DNA of 46,199 nt from Rhodothermales bacterium (GTDB lineage Bacteria; Bacteroidota; Rhodothermia; Rhodothermales; Bin80), in contig JAJEDR010000006.1 in NCBI GenBank assembly GCA_022821385.1, forward strand, positions 1 to 46,199, given 5' to 3'. The notes beneath the pieces are model-generated. The model saw nothing but the letters and a program-made list of their open reading frames with translations, was not told where the DNA came from and did not search any database. How positions within the stretch are numbered: the first letter of the stretch is position 1; each line of letters starts with the position of its first letter. The position numbers and the translations under genes are program-made. Shown one piece after another: positions 8,353-16,294 of this stretch.

Positions 8353-11300
8353 ATGACCTTACACAGAGGAGGTATTAGTGCTTTGGTTGTACTTGTGACA
8401 TTCTGTGTGCAGTGTGGATCTAATCCACCGGGGCCAGTTCTGTCGATCAATGAAGGAGATCATATTGTGCTTATTGGCAACAACCTTTGCTCGCGTATGA
8501 TGAATTTCGGGCATTTTGAAACGGAATTGCATCAGCGGTTTCCAGAGCATAAGTTAACAATCAGGAATATGTGCGATGGAGGTAATACTCCTGGGTTTCG
8601 GCCGCATCCGGGTCGTGTTTCTCCATGGGCCTTTCCTGGAGCAGACAGTTTTTATACGGAATTGGCGCAGCCTTCCAACAGTCAGGGGCATTTCGAGACG
8701 CCAGATGAGTGGCTGACGCGACTGCAGACCGATGTGATTGTGGCTTTCTTCGGCTTCAACGAATCCTACGCAGGCCTCGGGGGAGTCGACGCCTTTGAGG
8801 CAGAAATGGAGGCGTTCGTCCAGCATACGCTGTCCCAATCTTACAACGGAGACGGCCCGCCTGGTCTGGTACTGGTGTCTCCAATAGGGTTTGAGGATCT
8901 GTCGCATTTACTCGATGTTCCTGACGGTAAGCAGGAGAATGTTAACCTGGCGGCCTACACGGAAGCTATGCAGCGTGTGTCACAGCGCCATGGACTCCCT
9001 TTTGCCGACGTCTTTTCGGCTTCCAGGAGGTGGTACAGACGTACAACGGAACAGCTTACCATTGACGGTTCACAGCTCAATGAAGAAGGATATGTCTTGT
9101 TGGCGGAAAGTCTGACGGATCAGCTGTTTGGGGGTAGTCAAGTACTTGACGATCAGGAACGTGTCAATTTACTGGCTGCTGTGAGAGACAAGAATTGGCA
9201 TTGGCACAACGATTATAAAATCCCGAACGGCGTGCACGTGTATGGGCGTCGGTATAACCCGTTTGGGCCGGACAATTATCCGGCAGAACTGGAAAAGATT
9301 CAGCAGATGACTGCGATTCGGGATACCGCAATCTGGCATGTCGCGGCGGGAACGACCATGGATATAGATGAAGCCGATGCGCGGACGCTTGAGCTTCCTG
9401 AGGTGGTTACCAACTATGTACCGAGCAATAAAAATGGGGATCCTGCTTACCGCTATGGAGAGGAGGCCCTGGCGACCTTCACCACTGCGCCTGGATTCGA
9501 GTTAGAATTATTTGCTTCCGAGGTGGAGTTTCCAGACCTAGCGAATCCTGTGCAGATGTCATTTGATAACCAGGGGCGTCTGTGGGTGTCGGTGATGCCT
9601 AGTTATCCGCACTGGCGGCCGGGAGATCCGCTTCCCAACGACAAACTCCTGATCCTTGAAGACACAGATCAGGATGGAAAGGCAGACCGGCAGATTGTAT
9701 GGGCCGACAGTCTGCATCTTCCGGTTGGCTTCGAATTCGCCCCAGAAGGTGTGTATGTAAGCCAAGGTACTAATCTTGTACTGCTTTCAGACACCGACGG
9801 GGATGATCATGCAGATACACAGCAGATTATACTGAGTGGTTTTGATGACCACGATACACATCATGTGATCAGTGCATTTGTGGCGGATCCATCAGGCGCC
9901 ATCTATATGGGGGAAGGGGTGTTTCTTCATTCAAACGTGGAGACATCGTATGGTCCGGTTCGCGCAACGAATGGGGGATTCTATCGCTACAACCCGCAAC
10001 GACGCCACCTTGAGCGCACTGCGCAACTGTCGATCCCTAATCCCTGGGGGATTGCTTTTGATGAATGGGGACAGCCTTTCTTTGCGGAAACTTCCGGCCC
10101 AGATGTACGGTGGATGTCACCTGGAACCGTGAAACCACGTTATGGGGTGGCCACACACAAGTCATATAACCTGATTGAGGATGCTCATCGTGTGCGTCCC
10201 ACTTCCGGATTAGAGTTCGTACACAGTCGACATTTCCCAGACGAAATGCAGGGAGATCTGTTGATCAACAACACGATTGGGTTCCTAGGGATGAAGCAGC
10301 ACACGATGGAGGATGATGGGACTGGATACATCAGTACGCATCGTCAGGATCTGGTACAAAGTACTGATGGGAACTTCCGGCCTGTAGATATGGAGTTCGC
10401 GCCGGATGGTTCGCTTTACTTTGTTGATTGGCACAATGTGCTGGTTGGTCACATGCAGCACAATGCACGTGATCCCCTGCGCGACCATGAGCATGGCCGG
10501 ATCTATCGAATAACTTACCCATCAAGGCCACTGGTTGAGCCTGCTAAAGTGGCTGGGGCCACTATTGACGAATTGCTGGAGAACCTGACCTTACCGGAAT
10601 ATCGTACCCGTTACCGAACGCGCCGGGAACTACGGGGTCGTGATCCCTCAGAGGTACTGCTTCGCCTAGATACCTGGATAGCAGATCTGGATCCGGATGA
10701 CGAGGGGTACGAGCATCATCTATTGGAGGCCCTCTGGGTAACCTGGGGATTGAATCAGGTGGATGAAGCGCTATTGGAGCAGCTGTTGGGCGCGAGTGAT
10801 TTCCGGGTTCGTGCTGCTGCCGTTCGTGTACTTCGATACAATCCGCAACTAGGAAGGCAGACAGAACTGCTTACAGAAGCAGCAGATGATCCGCATGGTC
10901 GCGTTCGACTTGAAGTGATGGCGGCCGCTTCTTGGATGGATCCAGAACGAGGGCTGCCTATTGTTGAAAAGGCAAGCCAGCGCACACTGGACAGGTGGAA
11001 CATGAATGTTTCCGTAACGGCTATAGCTCATTTGCGAGATCAGCGTGTGCAGTCCGATCGGCCCGAAGAAGAAACACCGGAACTGGAAGGTTCGGATCTA
11101 GCGCAGTACACCGCCGGCAAGGAGATTTATGCGCGCGACGGGTATTGCAGTACCTGTCATAGGCCCGATGGCAACGGATTGCCGGCGTCGGGTTTTCCTC
11201 CACTGGCCGCCACAGACTGGGTATTGGGGGATTCAGAGCGCCTGATCAAGCTCACATTGGATGGTCTCATAGGGCCTATGGAAGTATTGGGCGAGAGTTA

Positions 11301-11496
11301 TCCGGGCCAGGTGCCTATGACGCCGTTTCGGGGTTTGCTGAGCGACGATGAGGTTGCTGCCGTGCTAACCTATGTGCGTAACGCATTCGGGAACAGTGCA
11401 TCAGCAATCACTCCAGCTCAGGTACAAGCTGTTCGTGCCAGTACAGCGACTAGGCAGGGCTACTATACAGTAGACGAGCTTTTACAGAACAGATGA
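8353..11496 (+). CDS. giant fusion: degenerate SGNH-like domain, GSDH-type propeller, HEAT-like repeats, cytochrome c
   Basis: The frame extends upstream to 8188, but ATG 8353 (or 8326, nine codons earlier) places a hydrophobic export signal first; the possible lipobox at Cys21 is weak. About residues 30-265 form an SGNH-hydrolase-like domain with block III GFNES, but the nucleophile position reads IGNNLCSRM and the usual DxxH block reads DGSQ, so Ser and His both appear lost. Residues about 290-680 match the putative membrane-bound dehydrogenase propeller (GFELELFASEVEFPDLANP; TDTDGDDHAD). Residues about 720-880 look like HEAT repeats. A class I cytochrome c ends the protein, heme motif C932-STC-H936, with distal Met probably in PMTPFRG. 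It likely oxidises sugars or alcohols in the periplasm. The stop overlaps the following sulfatase start. Confidence 0.88.
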   Translation: MTLHRGGISALVVLVTFCVQCGSNPPGPVLSINEGDHIVLIGNNLCSRMMNFGHFETELHQRFPEHKLTIRNMCDGGNTPGFRPHPGRVSPWAFPGADSFYTELAQPSNSQGHFETPDEWLTRLQTDVIVAFFGFNESYAGLGGVDAFEAEMEAFVQHTLSQSYNGDGPPGLVLVSPIGFEDLSHLLDVPDGKQENVNLAAYTEAMQRVSQRHGLPFADVFSASRRWYRRTTEQLTIDGSQLNEEGYVLLAESLTDQLFGGSQVLDDQERVNLLAAVRDKNWHWHNDYKIPNGVHVYGRRYNPFGPDNYPAELEKIQQMTAIRDTAIWHVAAGTTMDIDEADARTLELPEVVTNYVPSNKNGDPAYRYGEEALATFTTAPGFELELFASEVEFPDLANPVQMSFDNQGRLWVSVMPSYPHWRPGDPLPNDKLLILEDTDQDGKADRQIVWADSLHLPVGFEFAPEGVYVSQGTNLVLLSDTDGDDHADTQQIILSGFDDHDTHHVISAFVADPSGAIYMGEGVFLHSNVETSYGPVRATNGGFYRYNPQRRHLERTAQLSIPNPWGIAFDEWGQPFFAETSGPDVRWMSPGTVKPRYGVATHKSYNLIEDAHRVRPTSGLEFVHSRHFPDEMQGDLLINNTIGFLGMKQHTMEDDGTGYISTHRQDLVQSTDGNFRPVDMEFAPDGSLYFVDWHNVLVGHMQHNARDPLRDHEHGRIYRITYPSRPLVEPAKVAGATIDELLENLTLPEYRTRYRTRRELRGRDPSEVLLRLDTWIADLDPDDEGYEHHLLEALWVTWGLNQVDEALLEQLLGASDFRVRAAAVRVLRYNPQLGRQTELLTEAADDPHGRVRLEVMAAASWMDPERGLPIVEKASQRTLDRWNMNVSVTAIAHLRDQRVQSDRPEEETPELEGSDLAQYTAGKEIYARDGYCSTCHRPDGNGLPASGFPPLAATDWVLGDSERLIKLTLDGLIGPMEVLGESYPGQVPMTPFRGLLSDDEVAAVLTYVRNAFGNSASAITPAQVQAVRASTATRQGYYTVDELLQNR

Positions 11497-13232
11497 GAAA
11501 TTACACGACCAGCATGCGATTCATTATTCCTGTTATCTGGGTCATAACGATTGTTCTGGGAGGATGTCAGACATCAGATGGTCCGCAACGTCCCAATGTT
11601 ATTCTTGTTATCACCGATGATCAGGGGTATGGGGATATCGGTGCGCATGGCAATCCTGCAATCAGGACGCCTGTACTTGATCGACTGCACGACGAAAGTG
11701 TGCGTCTAACCGACTTTCATGTAGACCCAACATGCTCTCCAACGCGCTCCGCACTCCTTACGGGACGTTATTCTACCAGGACTGGAGTTTGGCACACGAT
11801 TATGGGACGATCCCTGATGGCCCCGGAAGAAGTTACGTTGGCCGAACTGTTTGCCGACGCGGGCTATCGGACGGGAATGGTTGGTAAATGGCACCTGGGC
11901 GACAACTATCCGCTTCGTCCGCAGGATCAAGGGTTTGAAGAAGCATTTTACCATCCGGCGGGCGGTGTTGGGCAGGGGCCTGATTATTTTGGAAATGACT
12001 ATTTCGACGACACGTATGTGCGTAACGGGGTCTTGGAGGAAACCGAAGGGTATGTTACTGATGTTTGGTTTGATGACGCTTTGCGTTTTGTGGAGGCGCA
12101 CCAGGATGAACCGTTCTTTTTGTATCTGTCAACGAATGCCCCGCATGGTCCATACTTTGTGGAAGAGGAGTACGCGGCACCGTACCGTGAGATGGGATTC
12201 CCTGAGGTCATGGCGCGGTTCAGTGGTATGGTAACGAACATTGATGACAATATGGGTAGGCTGCTGGCGCAGTTGGACTCTCTCGAGTTGAGTGATAACA
12301 CCATTCTCATCTTCATGACGGATAACGGTTCAGCGGAGGGCTGGGCCAACTGGCGTGGCCAGGAGGGAGCATGGGAAGGTTTTAATGTGGGTATGCGCCA
12401 AGGCAAGGGATCCGAGTACGATGGGGGGCATCGTGTGCCATTCTTTTTGCGTTGGCCGGTTGCTGGTTATGTCGGATCGCGGGAGGTGGATGCCTTGACG
12501 GCTCACATTGATGTCTTGCCCACGCTGGCCGAGCTCTGTGATCTATCGGTGCCAGCAGATCTGGATGGCATGAGCCTGGTACCATCGCTGGACGGAGGAG
12601 AACAGGCGGAACGCACGCTGTTTGTCCATTCTCAACGCGTTCCGTACCCGATCAAATGGCGTAAGTCTGCTGTCATGACCGAGCGTTGGCGGTTAGTTAA
12701 TCAGGATGAGCTCTATGACATTCAGGAGGATCCGGGGCAGGATAACAATGTTGCCGAAGAGTATCCAGAAGTGGTCAATGAATTACGTACAGCATACGAG
12801 CAGTGGTGGGATCATCTTGCTCCTTCGTTTGATGGCTATGTACGGATTGGGCTTGGGTCTGACGCGGAGAACCCGGTGGCATTGAATCCACATGACTGGC
12901 ATGTAGACAATCAATCCCAATCAGTTTGGAATCACAGGCAGGTTGAGAACGGTATGATGGGCAACGGCTATTGGGCTGTTGAGGTCGTCGAATCTGGTAG
13001 ATACACTTTCGAGCTGCGTAGATGGCCCAGACACATGGATGAGCCTCTGGAGAGTACTGAGGCGCGAATTAAGGTAGGGGAGCAGGAGGCGAGCATGGGA
13101 GTTGCCGAAGATCAGACGGCAGTAATGTTTACGTTTGATCTCGCTGCGGGTCCCACTACTGTGCAGACCTGGCTTGTCCAGCCGGACGGGCAGGAACGCG
13201 GTGCCTACTTTGTGTATGCAGAGCGCGAGTAA
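11493..13232 (+). CDS. lipoprotein sulfatase (type I, Cys) with C-terminal beta domain
   Basis: 579 residues. The ATG overlaps the previous stop (ATGA), showing translational coupling; an alternative ATG at 11514 also keeps the signal. The lipobox LGGC gives Cys25. DD 42-43 and the formylglycine motif C81-S-P-T-R85 mark an active Cys-type sulfatase, followed by GKWHLGDNYPLRPQDQGF and FMTDNGS. It resembles arylsulfatase A-like members (S1 family) of marine Bacteroidota. The last 110 residues (NGYWAVEVVESGRYTFELRRWP onward) form a beta-sandwich-like tail seen in some S1 sulfatases. Coupling to the dehydrogenase fusion suggests that both act on the same sulfated polysaccharide; the substrate is unknown. 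Confidence 0.9.
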   Translation: MRNYTTSMRFIIPVIWVITIVLGGCQTSDGPQRPNVILVITDDQGYGDIGAHGNPAIRTPVLDRLHDESVRLTDFHVDPTCSPTRSALLTGRYSTRTGVWHTIMGRSLMAPEEVTLAELFADAGYRTGMVGKWHLGDNYPLRPQDQGFEEAFYHPAGGVGQGPDYFGNDYFDDTYVRNGVLEETEGYVTDVWFDDALRFVEAHQDEPFFLYLSTNAPHGPYFVEEEYAAPYREMGFPEVMARFSGMVTNIDDNMGRLLAQLDSLELSDNTILIFMTDNGSAEGWANWRGQEGAWEGFNVGMRQGKGSEYDGGHRVPFFLRWPVAGYVGSREVDALTAHIDVLPTLAELCDLSVPADLDGMSLVPSLDGGEQAERTLFVHSQRVPYPIKWRKSAVMTERWRLVNQDELYDIQEDPGQDNNVAEEYPEVVNELRTAYEQWWDHLAPSFDGYVRIGLGSDAENPVALNPHDWHVDNQSQSVWNHRQVENGMMGNGYWAVEVVESGRYTFELRRWPRHMDEPLESTEARIKVGEQEASMGVAEDQTAVMFTFDLAAGPTTVQTWLVQPDGQERGAYFVYAERE

Positions 13233-13559
13233 CGGTATCTGTTCTACCGGAAACACAGGATTATCGTAAAATCTATCTGGATGTGATTCTGGGTCACTTT
13301 GTTTATGGTTTTGTGGACTCCTCTGCCAAGTTTGAGGTATGTCTCGCGGAATCTATCTCTTTTCCCCGAATCCGAAATCAAAACAATCTGGATGCAGAAA
13401 TTCTGCGAGAATTCCTACGGATCCCACAATCCTTGGACCGGGGCGATTAAGGGATTGATCGCCGCCTCTGGTATAAACACCTCCGTTCTGCACGGCGCGT
13501 AAATCCATCCACTGGGAGTTCAGGCTAACGAACCGGAGATCATTAATCGCCAGATAGGT
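13233..13559. other. intergenic region
   Basis: 327 bases between a plus-strand and a minus-strand gene. A short frame at 13299-13502 has no recognisable features. A weak hairpin GGCGAT (10-base loop) ATCGCC lies near 13442-13463, and the same GGCGATTAA sequence recurs inverted near 13543. There is no T-tract and no RNA gene visible. Confidence 0.4.
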
Positions 13560-14108
13560 CTACCCCTCCCATGGACCTGGAGGACTACAGGCCAGTGCCA
13601 GTACGGTGTTGTCGTCGTTGTATGTTAAGTTCATGTCATAAGCCACTAGTGTTTTGAGGTCGTCACTATCGGAGTATATGACAGCGTCGCAACTCTCGCT
13701 AACGCGCTGTATACAGTCTGCGAAGTCTTCAAGGCCGAGAAATCCAGCTTCCTTGTTCATTGTGCAGTCGGAAGTTGCGAGAGCGCTGTAGGCGTCCAGG
13801 TCCCCCCGTCGGCCAAGCTTCGCCCTGGTTTTGATTTGCATTATCGTGAAACGCGTGAGAAAGTCACCGACATGTGCGGCGCCCCAATGTCGCCCATCTG
13901 AAAGTTGGCCTGAATTGTCCCACTCAAACAGAGCGTGGTAGTCAGGAACCGAAGTTATAAGGACGAGCCTGTGTTCTTCCCGCTCGGCTCTTATGAGCGC
14001 CTCTATTTCGGTGGAGCTGTCCTGGGATGCCTCCCGTACAGAGGAGTTGCAGGAGGCAAATAGCGCAAGAATAATTGGGGCTGCAAGTATGCGAAGGATG
14101 TGTTTCAT
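13560..14108 (-). CDS. hypothetical lipoprotein
   Basis: About 182 residues from ATG 14108; the frame also allows ATG 14126. The N-terminus MKHILRILAAPIILALFASC is a signal peptide with lipobox Cys20, followed by a Ser/Asp-rich linker. The mature part has no family I recognise. It contains four further Cys (SDC, DFADC, SESC, ALAC) that could form disulfides in the periplasm. It is preceded by a non-coding stretch of about 400 bp that separates it from a divergent membrane protein gene. The coding call rests on the clear lipoprotein signal and the length. Confidence 0.65.
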   Translation of the reverse strand: MKHILRILAAPIILALFASCNSSVREASQDSSTEIEALIRAEREEHRLVLITSVPDYHALFEWDNSGQLSDGRHWGAAHVGDFLTRFTIMQIKTRAKLGRRGDLDAYSALATSDCTMNKEAGFLGLEDFADCIQRVSESCDAVIYSDSDDLKTLVAYDMNLTYNDDNTVLALACSPPGPWEG

Positions 14109-14325
14109 TTTGCTAGTTGGTTTCACACGGCACCAAAGTCATACTACCGTCGCTGTGTGTTCCGAAATGTTATACTTCGTGGTGGCAATGGTTTCATCAC
14201 CTTCCCTCACGAATTGCTGGAGATCCACACTCCAAACCTCCATCATGGCTTCAATGCGTCAGGTGTAGGCGGCTGCCGCGTGCTGGCTCGGGACAACTAG
14301 TAAAGAGCAAGTCATCAGAGCATTG

Positions 14326-14378
14326 ACCTAGTCCCAAATTTGTCACGCGCAGCGATTATTAGACTAAATTGGGTAGGT
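14326..14378. repeat. imperfect inverted repeat between divergent orphan genes
   Basis: ACCTA-gt-CCCAA-a-TTT (14326-14341) faces AAATTGGGTAGGT (14366-14378), about 13 pairs with two small bulges. It lies in the 440-bp region between the start codons of the divergent lipoprotein and membrane-protein genes. It could be an operator or an RNA hairpin; nothing else was recognised in this region. Confidence 0.35.
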
Positions 14379-14547
14379 GTCGCATAGTGGGTGGAGCTGC
14401 TGCATTGGGACCACTGCCGGTGCATTGGATAAAGCGCTGAGTATAAAGTTATTGGCGGTAGATTAGGTGTAGTGAGTAGGATTTAGTGGAGTATATCGGA
14501 AACTGAGAGGATGATTGAGAGTGTACTGGGAAGACAAACGAGATAAA

Positions 14548-14967
14548 ATGTCGACCGTTAAAAGATTTTCCTGGAGTTTCTTATTCCCTTTGCTAAGCTG
14601 GAGTATGTATTGGAACTGGGGTAGAAATGATCTTAATTTCGGCGGGACTGAATTCCTGATTGTCACAATTTCTGCTTTCGCTGTAGGCTGTCTTGTTTTT
14701 GCATTGTCAGGCTTGATTGTAGAACTGGAGATAAGGAGTAAGGTTGGTTTTTTATGCGTTTGTGTGTGGATAGCTTGTCTGGGTTTAGGGGTTGCCCAGT
14801 CGGTGCAGGATATTGATTCATGGGGGTGGCCGTTGACGTCTTTCTGCGTGTTTGTACCAGTGATGTATATAGTGTGTAAGCAATCGAAGTATCCTGAGTA
14901 TGGACGTGGACGGAGGAAACTAGTTTACACTGATCGAAAGGGAGAAACTAAATCTGTCACCTTCTAA
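14548..14967 (+). CDS. small multi-pass membrane protein of unknown function
   Basis: 139 residues from ATG 14548; the open frame extends to TTG 14515, but ATG with a GAGAT-like purine stretch upstream is better. Three or four hydrophobic helices are visible (about 7-24, 36-56, 66-84, 94-110), with a basic C-terminal tail (GRGRRKLVYTDRKGETK) that should be cytoplasmic. No family is recognised. Its neighbours are a divergent hypothetical lipoprotein and a convergent xylanase. The composition is typical of a real membrane protein. Confidence 0.6.
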   Translation: MSTVKRFSWSFLFPLLSWSMYWNWGRNDLNFGGTEFLIVTISAFAVGCLVFALSGLIVELEIRSKVGFLCVCVWIACLGLGVAQSVQDIDSWGWPLTSFCVFVPVMYIVCKQSKYPEYGRGRRKLVYTDRKGETKSVTF

Positions 14968-15158
14968 CTGTCTGTAGCCATCTGATTGCCGGGTATTCAC
15001 CCGCACGCTTGGTTACCTGTACGTCCTTTTGAAGCTATCTGGATACAGATTACTCTGGTTTCGTCGTTTTTGTCGCGTGAGTTTTTGCGTCCTCGGAAAA
15101 TGCTGAGGTCTCATCTTCACGGTACACGCGCAAACTCTGCCGGTAACATCAAAGGAGA

Positions 15159-16247
15159 TCAATTGCCCGTAAGCGCTTCAAGGAAACCCTCATAGGCTGG
15201 CTTGGGCCTGTACGCTGCATCGAACAGAAGACCCCATTCTGGATTACCCCAGAAATCGATCAGCCAACTCTCTGGATCACGTAATCCCCACCATGTGATT
15301 GCAAATTTATTGGCTTCAGGCAGGTCCATGAAGGCAGTGACGATGTCCTTTACGCGTTGCTTCTGAAGTTCACTCCGTACAGTCGTGAGCTCAGACAGAT
15401 CACCCTGGGGGTTGACGCGGACATCCATTTCAGAGATATGTATCAGAAGACCTCGCTGAACTATGGCGTCCATCACTGCAACAATATTGTTCAAGGGAGG
15501 AGTGTTGAAGGTGATATGCATCTGTAGCCCAACGCCGTCAATCGGTATGCCGCGGGTTTGAAGGTCATCTATCATGGATAACATCGCATCTCGCTTGGCG
15601 GTATCCCAGATCGTGCCGTAGTCGTTATAGAAAAGCAATACATCGGGGTCTGCATCCCTGGCATACTGGAACAACCGGGCTATGTAGTCTGGCCCCATTC
15701 GTCGGCGAAACACTGAATTGCGCAGCGCTCCCGATCCATCTTCAAAGGCTTCATTAATCACATCCCAGCTTACGACATCATCTTTGTAGCGTCCGACGAC
15801 ATTAGTGATGTAATTCTTGACGGCGTCCTCAAACTCAGCATCGGTCCCGCTGAAATTTTCCAGCCAGGACGGGGTAGACTGGTGCCAGACCAGTGCGTGG
15901 CCGTGCACCTGCATTTCATTTTCTTTTGCAAACGCAACCAATGCGTCGGTGGGGCCCCAGACATAGTTTCCTGAAGGATCTGTCATGTGCCGCATTTTCA
16001 TCTCGTACTCAGCAGTTACGCTGTTGAAAACGGTGCTGACAACCTGTGAGTGGGCCTCAGAACTCAATCGGCTTGATTGAAGCGCAACCCCCACAGGAAA
16101 GGGGGCCACAGAGCGCAGCGGCGTGTATTCGTTGCTGGGTTCGGGCTCCTGCTCTGCGACTGTGTTGTCTTTGCAGCCGAGAGCAAGTATGGACCAAAAG
16201 AAGAGAAGAAACAATCTCGAATGTATGCAATTAATAATAACTCCCAT
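15159..16247 (-). CDS. GH10 endo-beta-1,4-xylanase, lipoprotein
   Basis: 362 residues with lipobox LALGC (Cys25) and an acidic linker, so it is probably anchored in the outer or inner membrane. The rest is a single GH10 TIM barrel: HGHALVWHQSTPSW (116-128), the acid/base Glu166 in WDVINEAF and the nucleophile Glu273 in HISEMDV, with ITWWGLRDPESW near the end. No CBM is attached. The enzyme hydrolyses xylan or mixed-linkage xylans to oligosaccharides. Its start is 47 bp from the divergent PSD1 cytochrome gene, so the promoters must overlap. A cluster with sulfatases and a sugar ABC importer fits use of plant or algal hemicellulose. Confidence 0.95.
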   Translation of the reverse strand: MGVIINCIHSRLFLLFFWSILALGCKDNTVAEQEPEPSNEYTPLRSVAPFPVGVALQSSRLSSEAHSQVVSTVFNSVTAEYEMKMRHMTDPSGNYVWGPTDALVAFAKENEMQVHGHALVWHQSTPSWLENFSGTDAEFEDAVKNYITNVVGRYKDDVVSWDVINEAFEDGSGALRNSVFRRRMGPDYIARLFQYARDADPDVLLFYNDYGTIWDTAKRDAMLSMIDDLQTRGIPIDGVGLQMHITFNTPPLNNIVAVMDAIVQRGLLIHISEMDVRVNPQGDLSELTTVRSELQKQRVKDIVTAFMDLPEANKFAITWWGLRDPESWLIDFWGNPEWGLLFDAAYRPKPAYEGFLEALTGN

Positions 16248-16294
16248 TAGTTTCCGCCGTAATTTATATAGGCGCGCGCATTAAGCGAATAGCC

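Noticed and set aside
13299-13502. 67-codon plus-strand frame between sulfatase and lipoprotein genes
   Set aside because: No ribosome binding site, signal, domain or protein-like composition.
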